A stretch of 64,000 bases of DNA from Takakia lepidozioides (GCA_030704615.1 CM060732.1:41709053-41773052), one strand, 5' to 3'; counted from the first letter of the stretch, positions 23,721 to 35,114 are shown. The notes: generated from the letters alone by a model not told the origin. Translations and numbers: made by a program.

Positions 23721-24800
23721 AGAGGCTACGGCAAACGTCGTCTTATGAGTACATTCTCTCTCTCCCCCCCTCTCTCCCCATTCCCTCATGTTTTTAGGCA
23801 GAAGAAAGGAGGAGCACCTTGGGGGTTAAAGGCCAGGCCAGAAAGAAAGTAAGAGAAAGAGTTGCTCAATTCATGAGTGGGATATAATCTTAGTGTCCTA
23901 CTAGATAAGAGATAGAAGTCGATGCAAGGAAACAATGGGCTCAAACCGATCTAACATCACCTACAGCCCTGAGGAGATCAGACACTAGAAAAGAAGGTGG
24001 CTCAGACAGAGTGGGGAGGCATGTATTCAAGAGGATGATCAAGTTTAGGGCGGAGTTTGCAGTCATTTACTAGACACTGAGCATACAACTGCAAGAACAA
24101 CTCATGCTGATGTAGAGCAACTGTGCACGATTCTTTCTTTGAAGAGGATTAAGCATCAGGTCTGCATCACTATCACACCTCCAGAAAAGATTTGAATGGC
24201 CTCAAGTTACGACAAGGAGTAATGATTCCCAGAACTACATTCAAAATGTGGATTTTGTGGTTTGAAGCCAAGCAATTTGCTAGTTCAGCAGCACATGAGG
24301 GAAGGGGGTATCTCTCCCACCGAAGAGCTCTTTTTTGAAAGTGAAACTAGAATGGGTTAACAATGATTGAGCTAAAACATCCAACAAAATACCCAAAGAA
24401 ATCAGTATAATTCAGTTCAAATTACAGTTTGCAAGCAATTCTCATCTATGCTAGACATTGGCGGATTCTAGTATGAGGGTAAGCTAGAGTATGATCTTAG
24501 TGAACCGGTGTTCTGTAAGTGATCACCACTCCTTGCACCTTTGCAACTGTGCTGGTATACCTTAGTTCACACTCCAACACAAAAGCAACAAACTTGCAAA
24601 CCTCAACATGTGTTCTGCAATGTAAGCATCATCACAATGCATGTTAGACGGATAACAAAAACTACTTTCCCCTTCTAACTTCTCCCTTCAGCCCACAATG
24701 ATCATATAAGGAGTGAGATAAGCTAGCACAATCCATCACCAGAGTTTCCCATCCGAGGCTGATGATTAGCAGGAAGAGTGAAGCTGCAAGGATATACACA
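23720..24800. other. Intergenic, no gene seen
   Basis: There are only short ORFs, a CT-rich tract (CTCTCTCTCCCCCCCTCTCTCC, about 23755) and AT-rich text. I see no conserved protein, RNA gene or repeat boundary. Confidence 0.4.
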
Positions 24801-24824
24801 TCAATAAAACTACTTTCGTCTCTT

Positions 24825-25109
24825 GGATGGCGCTGCACCACTATTCTCCTCGTATTCCTCTCCAGATGATGTATCCAGAAGGTCTGCATCGGCATCTTCA
24901 AAGGGCACCTTGTGGCGCTGCAAGTATGAGGCCACAACCTCCATACACTTCTCTTTCAAATCTACCAGAGAAGACGAGAGGGGCCGGTGCTCGCTGCCTT
25001 CGGTTATTGCCAGATGTTGTTCCTCTGAGCCCAGAATTAGGATCGCTGCAACGACCGGCCGAGCTGCTTCCCTTGGCTGGACGCCCTCCATTGTAGAAAT
25101 AGCGTTGGC
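24825..25109 (-). CDS. Terminal exon of an unidentified, probably nuclear protein
   Basis: Leftward reading starts after a good acceptor (GCATGTAG|GTGCCC) near 25120 and ends at TAG about 24811. It encodes some 98 residues with helical middle text ('SLVDLKEKCMEVVASYLQRHKV'), an acidic stretch (SSGEEYEENSG) and a basic end SKRRK that looks like a nuclear targeting signal. I do not recognise the family. No upstream exon is visible: from 25175 rightward the sequence is the duplicated uS15 block, so the gene appears to have lost its 5' part in the rearrangement, or the earlier exons lie further away. Confidence 0.45.
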
Positions 25110-25493
25110 AGTGGGCACCTACATGCAATACAGAAATGGCTAGCTATGAGGGACTCATTAGCTCATGGAGGTGTGGGTGAAACTCTGCAATCAGATGACT
25201 TACAGAGAATTGAGTGTTGATTCCAAGACTGGCATTTCTTACACTGAGCATTTGGCCCCACTGGCGATTTTGGAAAAATGAAGAAAGAAAACACTGTAAA
25301 AGACCATCTTTGAGTCGTAGCTCCCCAGGCTTAACATCCCATGTTTCTGATCAACGCCCATCGTGGTGGGAAATCGATAGCCCTAAACTGATAGCTCTCT
25401 CTGGTTCCTACTGCAACTCTCTTTGCGCTGCGGGCTTCGACTGTTTGTGCCCTCTCCTCTTGGCGTCTGCCGAGCTTCTGCAATCCGGCCATC

Positions 25494-25952
25494 ATGGGTC
25501 GTATGCACAGTGGCGGGTGAGCTCTAGCTTCTGCTAACAGGCTTGCATGTGTGTTTCTGTAGTTTGTTGATCCATGGACGTAGGGTGAATGTCTGTTGTG
25601 TAAGCAGTTCCTTTGCCTGATGTGCAGGAAGGGCATGTCCTCATGGGGCCTGCCATACAAGAGAACTCCCCACGGCTGGTTGAAGATCACATCCCAAGAG
25701 GTGGGCAACTCGCGAGATCCCGTTCTCTTCTCATGGCTGTGTATATTTAGCGTCGCGGTGGCGTTTGGGTGTTGTACTCGTGTGTTTGCAATCTTTTTCT
25801 GTGTGGGTGTTTCGATATGGTAGGTTGAGGACCATATTTGCAAGCCGGCAAAGAAAGGTCTGACGCCATCACATTGGTGTGATTTTGAGGGACTCTCATG
25901 GTATTGCGCAGCGTGACGGGGAGCAAGGTCCTCTGCATTCTCAAGGGCCATG
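25494..25952 (+). pseudogene. RPS13: 40S ribosomal protein uS15 (RPS13) pseudogene, exons 1-3
   Basis: Exon 1 (25494-25516) gives MGRMHSGG, exon 2 (25628-25700) gives KGMSS..LPYKRTP.GWLKITSQE and exon 3 (25824-25952) gives VEDHICK..KKGLTPS. A 2-nt loss in the codon after TPS, shared with the copy at 33.8 kb, shifts the frame. An extra 8-nt deletion later in the exon is private to this copy. Exon 4 is missing: the homology with copy 2 stops before it. uS15 is an essential rRNA-binding protein of the small subunit, so a functional copy must exist elsewhere. Confidence 0.85.
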
Positions 25953-25963
25953 GTAGCGCTTAA

Positions 25964-26777
25964 CCCTTAAGTTCCCAAGCGACCTGAATCGGGTCACTTT
26001 GAATTTGCAGTTCGACCTAATTTTTGCAGATCTAATCTGATGGGGCCCACTCCTGAAGCTTTAATGACAAGGGATTTGTCTGGAGTATGATGCAAAAAAC
26101 AAAATTAAATTAAAAAAAAGCTACAACCCTCAAAAAATATCTTAGATCTCTCATTATTTTGGGACCTGAAAAAGGCTTGTTGACCACTGACTTGGCAGTA
26201 AACAAGCCCAAAACAGATTGCACTCCAAAATCAGAAAATTAGCAATTTTGGAAAAAGCACTTCACCTTGTGGTGTGTGAGCATTAGGCTACATACACACA
26301 TCCACCATTGGCTTTTAAAAATTTTATAGAAAAAAAAGTACTTCATTTGGAGGCACATTTTCTCTTGTCAATTTTGAGATTTCAACCCCTATGTAATGGC
26401 ATGCATAGCAACCATAGGTGAAAAAATCAGTTGGACCTGCAATTTAGTGGGGTCACGGCCACTCCACTATTGATTTGGAAATGGTGGGTCTTGGGGCAAG
26501 CAAAATTGGATAAAGCTACGTTTTGATTTGGTCAAACCTATTTCTTTCTCACTTTTTCTTTGGGACCTGATATTTGAGGTCCGGGCCAACGCTATAATCT
26601 CACAATTTGCACGGTGGACTTGGCTCATTTTTTGGTATGTCATGCATAAATGAGCTGGGCCCATTTCTATAAGGCTGGAATCTCTGGATGATTTTTGGTA
26701 GGTTTCTAGGAGCAATTTACTGCAGCTGGGTACCCCAAATTGGCAAAAAGTCAAAAAAGGGCTTGGGAACTTAAGGG
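25964..26777. mobile_element. piggyBac-like non-autonomous transposon (814 bp)
   Basis: The element is bounded by a perfect 17-bp terminal inverted repeat, CCCTTAAGTTCCCAAGC at 25964-25980 and its complement at 26761-26777. TTAA sits on both sides (25960-25963 and 26778-26781). The duplicate locus at 33.9 kb has the uninterrupted site GCGC-TTAA-ACCC (TTAA at 33906-33909), which proves an insertion with TTAA target duplication. TTAA targets and ends beginning CCC are hallmarks of the piggyBac superfamily. The interior holds only short ORFs (the longest about 95 codons, leftward), so no transposase is present and the copy must be mobilised in trans. Confidence 0.8.
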
Positions 26778-26979
26778 TTAAACCCTTCCTTATTTTTGCC
26801 CTCTGTATGCCACACTGCCAAGCCCTTTGCCAACAAGGGCTTAAACAGTGAGGTATCAGTGGTCAATTCCGGTAAAAGTCTTCTTCTGCTGTCGCTCTTG
26901 TCGAGATTTTGAAGGGAACTTCTCCTTTTTCCCTTAACCGTCAATCTGTTTAGAACCTTCCTGAAGTATTATCCAATGT

Positions 26980-28400
26980 GTCATGTGCTGCTACATTCAA
27001 TGCGGATAGTTTTTTTATTTTTATTTTTATTTTAAAACAGGGGACAGAGGCCCTTGTAAGCAGTGAACTACAGAACTACAAAAAAAGGGGTTACTTCCCC
27101 TCTTTATTTAAAAAAAACAAAAAACTACAGAATGCACAGATTGGACGCAGGCATGTTTACACAACAGCACAGTTTCCATCAGATATATGTCTCTAAAGCT
27201 CTTACTCCTGGAGGTGGGTTCCACTACTGGCCAGCATTGTAGGCCACGAAGATTAGAGAGCTCTGCTTGCATGCAGGTGTTCAACGATGCTTTTGGTTGA
27301 AATCTTCTTTTTTTCCTCAACAGCTAAACCTGGATACAGTGAATTTCAACATGTGAAACACTGGGCCTGAGATGTATCAAAGGAACCACCTGTCTGAGGC
27401 TCAACTTCTTAAACTTCTAGGTTGGCCATGATCCGGAGAGTTCTGCTCACTGGTAGAGGTGCTCAACAGGCGTGTGATACCTTGTCTTTTTGTCAATGAG
27501 TGAGAATTAATGGTTACTGACAGTCACAGATTTTTGCAAGGAGAACTGATTCAATTATATACTAGGACACATCACACGGAATATGCTACTTTTTATGGTG
27601 ACCATATGTAATCTGCCCAGTGCTGCAGATCTTGTGTGAACTCAGTCTTATCTCAAGGTTGCGTCCCATCCTCCGCAACTTCACACTCACTCAGGCTCCA
27701 GTGACCAGGCTCTGCTTTCTTTTGCAATCTTTTGCTTCGTGCAAAACACTCTATGTATACTTAGTGAGTAAAGGTGAACCTTACAAGCTGGGTTTGATTT
27801 GTCACCGAGTGATGGCACCTCAGTTGCTGATACACCAAGAGGGCAGGCCGATGTTTTAGTGATGCAGTCTGCTGTTATGGTCTCGGTTCATGCCACTAAT
27901 TTTGTCATTTGGACGGTAAACTGTGTGCTGATTCTGGGGTTACCTTTCTGGACGAATTGAAATACTTTCAATTCATTCTGCTATAGCTCTAAGTTGAAAT
28001 GGAAGGCATTTCTGATGGATCGTTTGTCTCGTTGTTTGGTGGATGACGTTCGAGACTATGCTTGATGACCAGTCCACTGGGAGAGGGGCACACATTCTCT
28101 GGTCTGTATTTGGTTTTTCTCACAAGAAGAGGGAGTCTTTTATGAGCTATGAGCAAGTCTAGTGCGATTATTGCAGACTCAACTGGTAATAAAAGTCTGT
28201 CACTGCATTAACTGTAGTAAGTACTAACAGCCTCTTTTAATAATCGATTTTCAGGCTTTCCTAGTTTGGTTCAGGAAACTTACTGGAGAAAACTTCGACA
28301 TCTGATAAGGGGACGGTGCGACCAAACAGACGAGTAATTGGCAGTCTTGCGGACACTGCAAGGAGGTCTCTTGAAGGAAGATGTGAAAAGTCCAGATGGA
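26980..28400. repeat. Segmental duplication C, direct arm
   Basis: The sequence reappears reverse-complemented at about 36410-37830, with shared landmarks such as the piece near 27.93 kb (GTGTGCTGATTCTGGGGTTACC) and the 3' stretch TCTTGAAGGAAGATGTG. There is no convincing coding sequence. With the inverted arm it could form a very large hairpin, or recombine to flip the ~8 kb between the arms. Confidence 0.75.
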
Positions 28401-29111
28401 GATAGAGCGGTTTATGTGACTAGATGTGACTGCAACATCTGCAGTGAGGGTGGATATAACTAGGTTCCTTGCGCCCCACAAAGCCACTCTTGAATGTTCA
28501 TCTTGAGCTTTTCAGGGTAAAGCAATGTCACCACCATTGACGCAGCAGTGGGATGGAGAGGATCGGGCTGTTAATTTCCGTGTCGGCCTGCTCTTCAAAG
28601 TACATCTAACGAGCATCTAACTCAACAATTTAAGTAGCTGTCCTTACTTGCCTTCTCAGGTCTAGTCCACTTGAGGAAGTTACAGCCGCTGCAGTCGTAA
28701 GCTGGCCTATTTGTAGTCATGTAGAAGGTCTGAGACACATGCTATTGAGAATTACTGCAGTGCGGAGAGAGATGTACTCATTACCTAGACTGCTTCTCTG
28801 ACAGGGCCACAGAGCCCAAGCCCTCTTGGGACAAGCAGGAGAGGGCATACATGGATAGGAGCATCAATGAACGTCACAACAACGAGAGATTTGTACTTTA
28901 CCAGTCCTGATCTGAAGGTCCAATGCAATGTACACCATCTATTCCTAATGTTCTGAATATAAAGAGTCTGCCGATTGCCTGACTCAGGTATCACAGGAGT
29001 GATGGCTCCATTTCTTCAGGAGGAGGGGGAGAAATAGCCCTCTTTCAAAATAATTGAACTGGGAAAGAGCTCTGAAGCTTTGTTGAGTTTCGAAAGAGGG
29101 CAAGCAATTAG
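28123..29111. repeat. Segmental duplication A, copy 2
   Basis: Direct copy of 22717-23720, differing by scattered substitutions and small indels. The left part overlaps the region that is also present inverted at 36.4 kb. To the right (29120-29450) a leftward ORF of 144 codons includes 'EDLIESLGFPVTLDSEMEFVDVIW', which is coding-like but unrecognised. Confidence 0.7.
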
Positions 29112-29909
29112 TGTGAGAAGGGAGAAGTGCAAACCCAGGCTGAAGCCAAGGTGCAAGGTGCGAGCCAAATACAAAACTTGAAGAAAGCATAACAAGAAAA
29201 TCCAGATGACATCCACAAACTCCATTTCTGAGTCAAGAGTAACAGGGAAACCCAAAGACTCGATTAAGTCTTCCGTTGACAGGGGTGAGACGAGGGTTGA
29301 GAGTCCGACTCGGTTTGCCAGAGGTGCCTCCATTGTGCAAATTAAGGTGTACCAGTGCCCATGAGCTGTTGTTGCTGCAGGGGTGGGGAATGCCGCATTG
29401 TATTCGTTATTGAATGATTCAAGTGATAGGGAATGCCGGTCGGTTTTCATCGTAGTTCACTGCGCATATTGATCGAAGAGGAACTACAGGTAAGATTGCA
29501 AAGAACCAGCCTAACGCACCAAATCTCCATGTTCAAGACCGAACAGATGAAGTTAAGCATATACTAAATGCACACATGAACCTGGTACTGCGTTAAGGAG
29601 AGGGAAAATTTCTAGATTGAAGTGCATGCATGCACTGGCAGCAAAATCTACTTTACACTGCTGAACGTTATTACACGACCGTTCCTGACAATGAGGAAGA
29701 TGATCAATACACGAACGTTATTGACAATGAGGAAGATCACACAGGAGGCAAATTGAAATGTTGTATCCGTTTCATTGCATCGAATGGAGTACCAAATCAT
29801 TACAGAGCAGGTGCGTGATGGTCCGCATGACCCACAGACTCGCAGAGAGTAGTATGCAAGAAACTAGCAAACATTTTGTGTTACTTCAATGCTGGCACAC
29901 AGTCAGCAA

Positions 29910-30677
29910 TCATCCCTGCGCTGGTGGCGCTGGTGTGAAACCTATGCGTCGAATGTTGATACCAAAGAAAGCACAACGGTCGGCATCGTTCCTCAGCGGC
30001 GCACTGCGGCAATAGTCCGTGACGGGTCCTGTGACGCCTCTGGTAGCGACAAAGACGCCCGTGTGAATGAGGCCTTCGAGGGCTACTTGCGGTATTCGGT
30101 TCAGTCCCCAGCCCGGCACAGCCAGACTAATGAAGCTCACCATCGTCCGACCAAAGGCCTCGAAGGTATGGATGAGCTCAATGTGCGAAGGAAAACCGGT
30201 CGCAGGATCCCTCATTGTTGTGCAGACGTAATCAACCACCGCCGCTGCAACTCCGCTGGGCAAACCACCCTGCAAATTGTTCTGAAACAGATACGATCCG
30301 TCCTCACGGCCGATCAAAGTCATATCGTATGCCTGCTCGAGAAAATGGTTCAGGATGTGGGTGGTCATAATGAAAGTTACTCTGTACAACCAAACTGTTC
30401 GAGACACATATTTTGTCGAGTTAAACTGACCCGCGTTTTGCTTAAACTCCTCAAAGCTGCTGCTTTGCAGCTTCAATTCGGCAACTCTGCCGGGTTCGGC
30501 TGAATTCAACCTGGCATCCATGTTGAACTCCCGCCCCTCCAAGCTCCGTTCACTCCCATGTTTCTGTACGCTGGCCCCGCGGAGGAGATGAGGCCCATCT
30601 GAGCCCTGTGCACTTCGTGCTAGTGCTGATACAAAGCAGACACAGAGCAGGGCCAACAAAAGCTGTACGTTTGCCAT
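29910..30677 (-). CDS. Putative secreted protein of unknown family (255 aa)
   Basis: This is a single intact exon. Residues 1 to about 24 (MANVQLLLALLCVCFVSALA) form a clear signal peptide, and the mature part has no other membrane segment. Recognisable blocks are 'YRVTFIMTTHILNHFLEQAYDMTLIGREDGSYLF', a Gly-rich turn, and 'IPQVALEGLIHTGVFVATRG'. Two Cys in the mature chain could pair (VDYVC and DYCRSAP). I do not recognise the fold and assign no activity. A second copy lies at 42.2-43.6 kb, where the similarity is protein-level and the gene is split by an inversion. That the frame here is intact and conserved in amino-acid sequence argues that it was a real gene. A TATA box on the same strand (31391-31402) and a splice-like acceptor at about 30755 suggest a leader intron. 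Confidence 0.65.
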   Translation of the reverse strand: MANVQLLLALLCVCFVSALARSAQGSDGPHLLRGASVQKHGSERSLEGREFNMDARLNSAEPGRVAELKLQSSSFEEFKQNAGQFNSTKYVSRTVWLYRVTFIMTTHILNHFLEQAYDMTLIGREDGSYLFQNNLQGGLPSGVAAAVVDYVCTTMRDPATGFPSHIELIHTFEAFGRTMVSFISLAVPGWGLNRIPQVALEGLIHTGVFVATRGVTGPVTDYCRSAPLRNDADRCAFFGINIRRIGFTPAPPAQG

Positions 30678-31390
30678 ACTGAACTTCGATAGCGCTTCAA
30701 TTGCTGCTGGAAGCTGCCGATATTCAATCGCAACTGAGTTTGTAGTTCCTGACCTGTAGACATAGTCAAGGTGGTTGAGTGATTATGGAGAGCATGCATG
30801 GAAAATATGAGCGTGCTAAATGATCCACCATCTATAGATAGCGCTCATAATCTGTTATCCTCCTTCTTTCACTCATTCCATTTGTGCTGCTGGATTGGGC
30901 TGTATTGGCCACCACTAAGTATCTAGCTAGTTCTACTTGTTGGAATTCTGCTAATAGTTTTGTACGTTTCTATACATAATCAAGGATTAGCTCGATCATG
31001 CAATCTGGACTGTAACAAAAGGCACAGCTCGGGTACAGGGGGATTAAAAAATATCTAGCCGGAACACAACAGTACAATGTTCACAAGAACATGCAATATT
31101 ACACAAGGTAGAGCGATACATATAAGTCTACCTCTATGCACTATAGAATAGAACAGAAGGTAGAGCAGCATATAAACAAGCTGTCTACCACTGTGCAGTA
31201 GGAGACTAGAAATCCAAGAAAGAAAAAACCAGGGAAACCCGATGTAATCACGGAGGGACAGGACCGTAGAGAGCAAGGGGATGCCAACTCACCAACCAAG
31301 TCCACCTCCCTCTAACCACGCCCGTCAAGCACAATACCAGAAGGACCTGCAGCACCCAAAGATCAGATGAGGACTCGCAAGGGAACTGCT

Positions 31391-31402
31391 GGCTTTTATA
31401 GC
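31391..31402 (-). promoter_or_regulatory. TATA box of the secreted-protein gene
   Basis: The minus strand reads GCTATAAAAGCC, and the same 12 bp are kept in the duplicate locus at 44273-44284. It lies about 715 bp before the start codon, leaving room for a leader intron ending at CTACAG near 30755. Confidence 0.55.
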
Positions 31403-31851
31403 AGCTGTCTCTCTCCCGTCTCTGTGCCCCCGAGACCACGATGGCCACATTCTCGGCATTCCCGCTTGTAGAAAAGTGAAGTCTACGTAACCGTCCAACT
31501 AGATCCCATTAATAGTATGAATGTTATAAAGAATATTCCAGAGCCTTGGGCCATGCATGCACTATTGATCTCACACGCACTGCTGATCGAGGCTGATCTG
31601 CATATCTCGAGGGAGTGAAATTAGTTCCAAGGATTTCTAATCGAGGCTGGTCTACATGTTTCGGGGGGAGTGAATATTTTTCCAAGGATTTCTGGTGGAA
31701 GAATTCGTGAACGTCCTCTAAATTGTAAGGTTTTGAGTTGTGGATGACTGGTTTTGACTCGTAGAATATCTCGCACGTGAGGAGATGTGATGATGCCCAG
31801 GAAAGTTGCGGGGCGACCTGTGAGATGGACCTCGACAGGAGGGTGGCCCCC

Positions 31852-31860
31852 TTTATATAA
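31852..31860 (+). promoter_or_regulatory. Rightward TATA box, divergent from the secreted-protein promoter
   Basis: CCTTTATATAAACAT on the plus strand is followed about 30 bp later by a pyrimidine-rich start-like stretch (GGTCCCTCTCTTGCCC). The duplicate at 44.63 kb has CCTTATATTAAC in the same place. With the leftward TATA 450 bp away this could be a bidirectional promoter. No clear rightward gene follows. Confidence 0.35.
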
Positions 31861-32129
31861 ACATAAGATCAGCTGCTAGAGCGACTCCGGTCCCTCTCTT
31901 GCCCTGGCAGCCTCTTTGCAGCAGTGAAGATCTTTCTAGATCAGTGAAAGATCTTTCTAGAGGTCTTGTATGTATCGATTTCAGCTAGTGTTCTAGTGTC
32001 CCCGGGTCTTAATATTTGCTTTCATCTTTCTTCTCTAGCGTGAATCACTTTTAGCACTTGTATTACTTGTAGGTAATAACGCATATTCAGCCTCCGGCAC
32101 TTGCTTGCGGCACAGCCAGATCTCACGGT

Positions 32130-33066
32130 CTGGCAGGGTTTGTTCAGCACTTTCTTTCGGGGATTGGTATTCATCTTACTCCATCTTTTCTCCAAGCAAT
32201 GCTTGGCGCCAGGAGCACAACTCCATCTCAGATCCTAGGTGCAGAGTTCGCATGTGTACCATTGCAATCCGAGGCCCTCTTCAGGCTTACAATCTTTCTC
32301 CATAGATTGCAGGCCCTTCCACCCAAAGGGCTAGTGGCAAGGGCCCTCACAACATCTATGAGGCTCAAAGCAGCAGGTTTCAGGAACTCCTGGTATGCTC
32401 GAGTGGACAGTTTATTTCAACGTAACGGACTTTCTACTGCTTTCCTATTACCAATGAACCCAGATGAGGTGGACATCACATCCAGACATGACCGCAACAG
32501 ACTCATTAGGAGAGAGCTTATGGAATTACATGTCAAGAGAACTTGGAAGCTACCCAATCTCACGACAAAGCTCCACTTCGAGAGACATTCTTGGTGCTCC
32601 GCGATGATAGAATCTTGAGACCAAATTACCTTTCAGAACCCTTATCTCCTTCCCTCCTGAGGGCATTGGGGCGGTTCAGGGTGGGTTCCCACAACCTACG
32701 GATAGAGACTGGCAGATGGGAAAACCTGTAACGGGAGGACCGCCTATGTCCAGCTTGCATAGGGCGCAGCAAGGAAATTGAAACTGAAGAACACTTCTTC
32801 TTCTACTGCCCTCTATACTACGAGATCCGTGGGAGATTCCACTGTTTATTCAGTGGAACCCAAACTCTCACTGATGTCTTCCACTATGAGGATCAAAAAA
32901 TGCTTGGCAGCCTACCTACACGAGGCCTTCACCCTTAGACAATCGCTAGAACATTAATTGTGGTTTCTGGATTTGTTCCTCTCTCATGTTTTCTTCCATT
33001 TTGTCCCATAAGCTCTATGAGCTTTCCGCGGACGTTATAAAGCACCATTTCATTTCATTTCATTTC
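32130..33066 (+). mobile_element. LINE 3' end (reverse-transcriptase C-terminal region), degraded
   Basis: The plus strand encodes, with frame breaks at about 32618 and 32730, text typical of the C-terminus of non-LTR retrotransposon ORF2. It includes 'LGRFRVGSHNLRIETGRWENL' and then a Cys/His cluster 'CPACIGRSKEIETEEHFFFYCPLYYEIR', the zinc-binding region after the reverse transcriptase. The element ends in a short CATTT microsatellite (33046-33065), as LINE 3' ends often do. The upstream RT core is absent, so the copy is 5'-truncated. No target-site duplication was found. Confidence 0.65.
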
Positions 33067-33112
33067 CATGCAAGGACAATGACCCTCAAGGCCAGGTTTA
33101 GAACGTCCAGAT

Positions 33113-34100
33113 TCTGAAACTCTGCAATCAGATTACTTGCAGAGAATTGAGTGTTGATTCCAAGACTGGCATTTCTTACACAGGGCATGTGGCCCCACTG
33201 GCGATTTTGGAAAAATGAAGAAAGAAAACACTGTAAAAGACTATCTTTGAGTCGTACCCCCCAGGCTTTAACATCCCATGTTTCTGATCAACGCCCACCG
33301 TGGGAAATCGATAACCCTAAACTTATAGCTCTCTCTGGTTCCTACTACAACTCTCTTTGCGCTGCGGGCTTCGACTGTTTGTGCCCTCTCCTCTTGGCGT
33401 CTGCCGAAGTTCTGCAATCCGGCCATCATGGGTCGTATGCACAGTGGCGGGTGAGCTCTAGCTTCTGCTGGCAGGCTTGGGTGTGTGTTTCTGTAATTTA
33501 TTGATCCATGGACGTAGGGTGACTGTCTGTTGTGTTAAGCAGTTGCTTGGTCGGATGTGCAGGAAGGGTATGTCCTCATCGGCCCTGCCATACAAGAGAA
33601 CTCCCCCCGGCTGGTTGAAGATCACAACCCAGGAGGTGGGTAACTTGTGAGATCCCGTTCTCTTCTCATGGCTGTGTATATTTGGTGTCGCGGCACCTGG
33701 CGTTTGGGTGTTGTACTCATGTGTTTACAATCTTTTTCTGTGTGGGTGTTTCGATATGTAGGTTGAGGACCATATTTGCAAGCTGGCAAAGAAAGGTCTG
33801 ACGCCATCACATTGGTGTGATTTTGAGGGACTCTCATGGTATTGCGCAAGTTAACAGCGTGACGGGGAGCAAGGTCCTCCGCATTCTCAAGGGCCATGGT
33901 AGCGCTTAAACCCTTCCTAATTTTTGCCCTCTGTATGCCACACTGCCAAGCCCTTTGCCGACAAGGGCTTAAACAGTGAGCTATCAGTGGTCAATTCCGG
34001 TAAAAGTCTTCTTCTGCTGTCGCTCTTGTCCACATTTTGAAGGGAACTTATCCTTTTTCCATTAACTGTCAATCTGTCTAGAACCTTCCTGAAGTATTAG
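33113..34100 (+). repeat. Segmental duplication B, copy 2 (empty transposon site)
   Basis: Counterpart of 25175-26975. It keeps the pre-insertion sequence around TTAA at 33906-33909 and continues past the homology limit into uS15 exon 4, so this locus is closer to the ancestral gene arrangement. Confidence 0.8.
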
Positions 34101-34650
34101 CGGAGATAGTGTCTCTTGAAGATAATGAGAACTAGAAATAATCGCGGCTTGGACTCCGGCCTCCATGGATTTATTCGGTGAGTTCTCTTGGATTTGACAG
34201 GTTTGGGACAAGAGATCCCAGAGGACCTTTATCATCTGATTAAAAAGGCTGTGGCTGTCCGCAAGCATTTGGAGAGGAACCGGAAGGATAAAGATTCCAA
34301 GTTCCGCTTGATTCTGATTGAGAGCCGTGTCCACCGTTTGGCTCGTTATTACAAGCGCACCAAAAAGTTCCCCCCCAACTGGAAGTAGTAAGTTCAACAT
34401 CACCTGTTTGCGAGTGTGGTCCAACTTCCAATTTTTCTGAGCTAATTGCTGATTGCTTGTGAGGGCTCCTGGGTGTCGAAGGAACTCTCTTGATACACGA
34501 AATGCAGGTATGGTGAGGTAATTTTCGGTAACATGGGGGACAAGTGAAAGCCGAGTTCGATTGGCTAATTTGAGCTCTCTCTCCCTCTCTCCCTGCTTGT
34601 GCAGTGAGTCAGCGACGACCAGCTGGCACCTTGTTTGCTTGAAAGTTTAG
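33428..34650 (+). pseudogene. RPS13: 40S ribosomal protein uS15 (RPS13), five exons, frameshifted
   Basis: The full gene order is present: exon 1 33428-33450, exon 2 33563-33635, exon 3 33762-33898, exon 4 34201-34387 and exon 5 from 34605, all with GT-AG borders in matching phase. Exon 3 reads [16 protein letters not shown], then loses two bases of the next codon (33810/33811), then continues [10 protein letters not shown] in another frame. Exon 4 ([28 protein letters not shown]) is perfect. Exon 5 should end STL-A-stop, but the frame is off by one there, giving a longer tail to 34650. The lesion in exon 3 is shared with the 25-kb copy, so it predates the duplication. uS15 normally contacts 18S rRNA in the 40S subunit. 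Confidence 0.85.
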
Positions 34651-35114
34651 TAAGTTTTTAACTCCGAAGGAGGAAGACCCCAGTGGAGGGTCGAATGTAG
34701 TAGAGCTTGCTATCCAAGCTTTAAGCTCTTAACTGTTCCTCTGTTCTTAGCTGTTTTCAATTGCATCAAAATAGATTTTCTGCAGGAGCACTACTTGTAG
34801 CAGTGGGGTAGTTTTGGGCTGGATTTTCTCAGATTACAATCGAACTACAATCTCATATTTCAATTTGAAATCAACTTAAGAAGAATTTCGGTCAAACCCC
34901 TGTGACATAAGGGTATGCAGATGGGTATGCATTCAGTTGATGTTTGTAGTTGACAGCTCACAAGAATTAACTCAAACAATGGTTTCTATCAAGCAAGCTG
35001 CTATACGGGATCCAAGTGTCTACTGTAGAGTGCTCAGTATGTCAAGTACTACTTAGCTTTGATTATTTAAGATGTATGTCATTTCCATCAATCAAGTCAA
35101 TATTGATTTCTGGG

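Larger units (their letters stand above)
25175..26975 (+). repeat. Segmental duplication B, copy 1 (uS15 5' half plus transposon insertion)
   Basis: The block matches 33113-34100 over its whole length except for an 814-bp insertion at 25964-26777. Both begin with AACTCTGCAATCAGAT and diverge after CTTCCTGAAGTATTA. The duplication carries exons 1-3 of uS15. Confidence 0.8.
29680..31918. repeat. Segmental duplication D, copy 1
   Basis: This unit contains the secreted-protein gene and its upstream region to 31.92 kb. It is related to 42167-44694. In the second copy the part corresponding to 29.68-30.21 kb is inverted, while 30.23-31.92 kb is direct. Confidence 0.75.

Noticed and set aside
26467-26754. 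Leftward 95-codon ORF inside the TTAA element as a transposase
   Set aside because: It is far too short, has no catalytic Asp pattern and looks like chance open frame in AT-rich DNA.
32105-32305. Host gene driven by the rightward TATA at 31852
   Set aside because: The coding text downstream belongs to a LINE fragment, and the ORF between 32.1 and 32.3 kb has no recognisable similarity.
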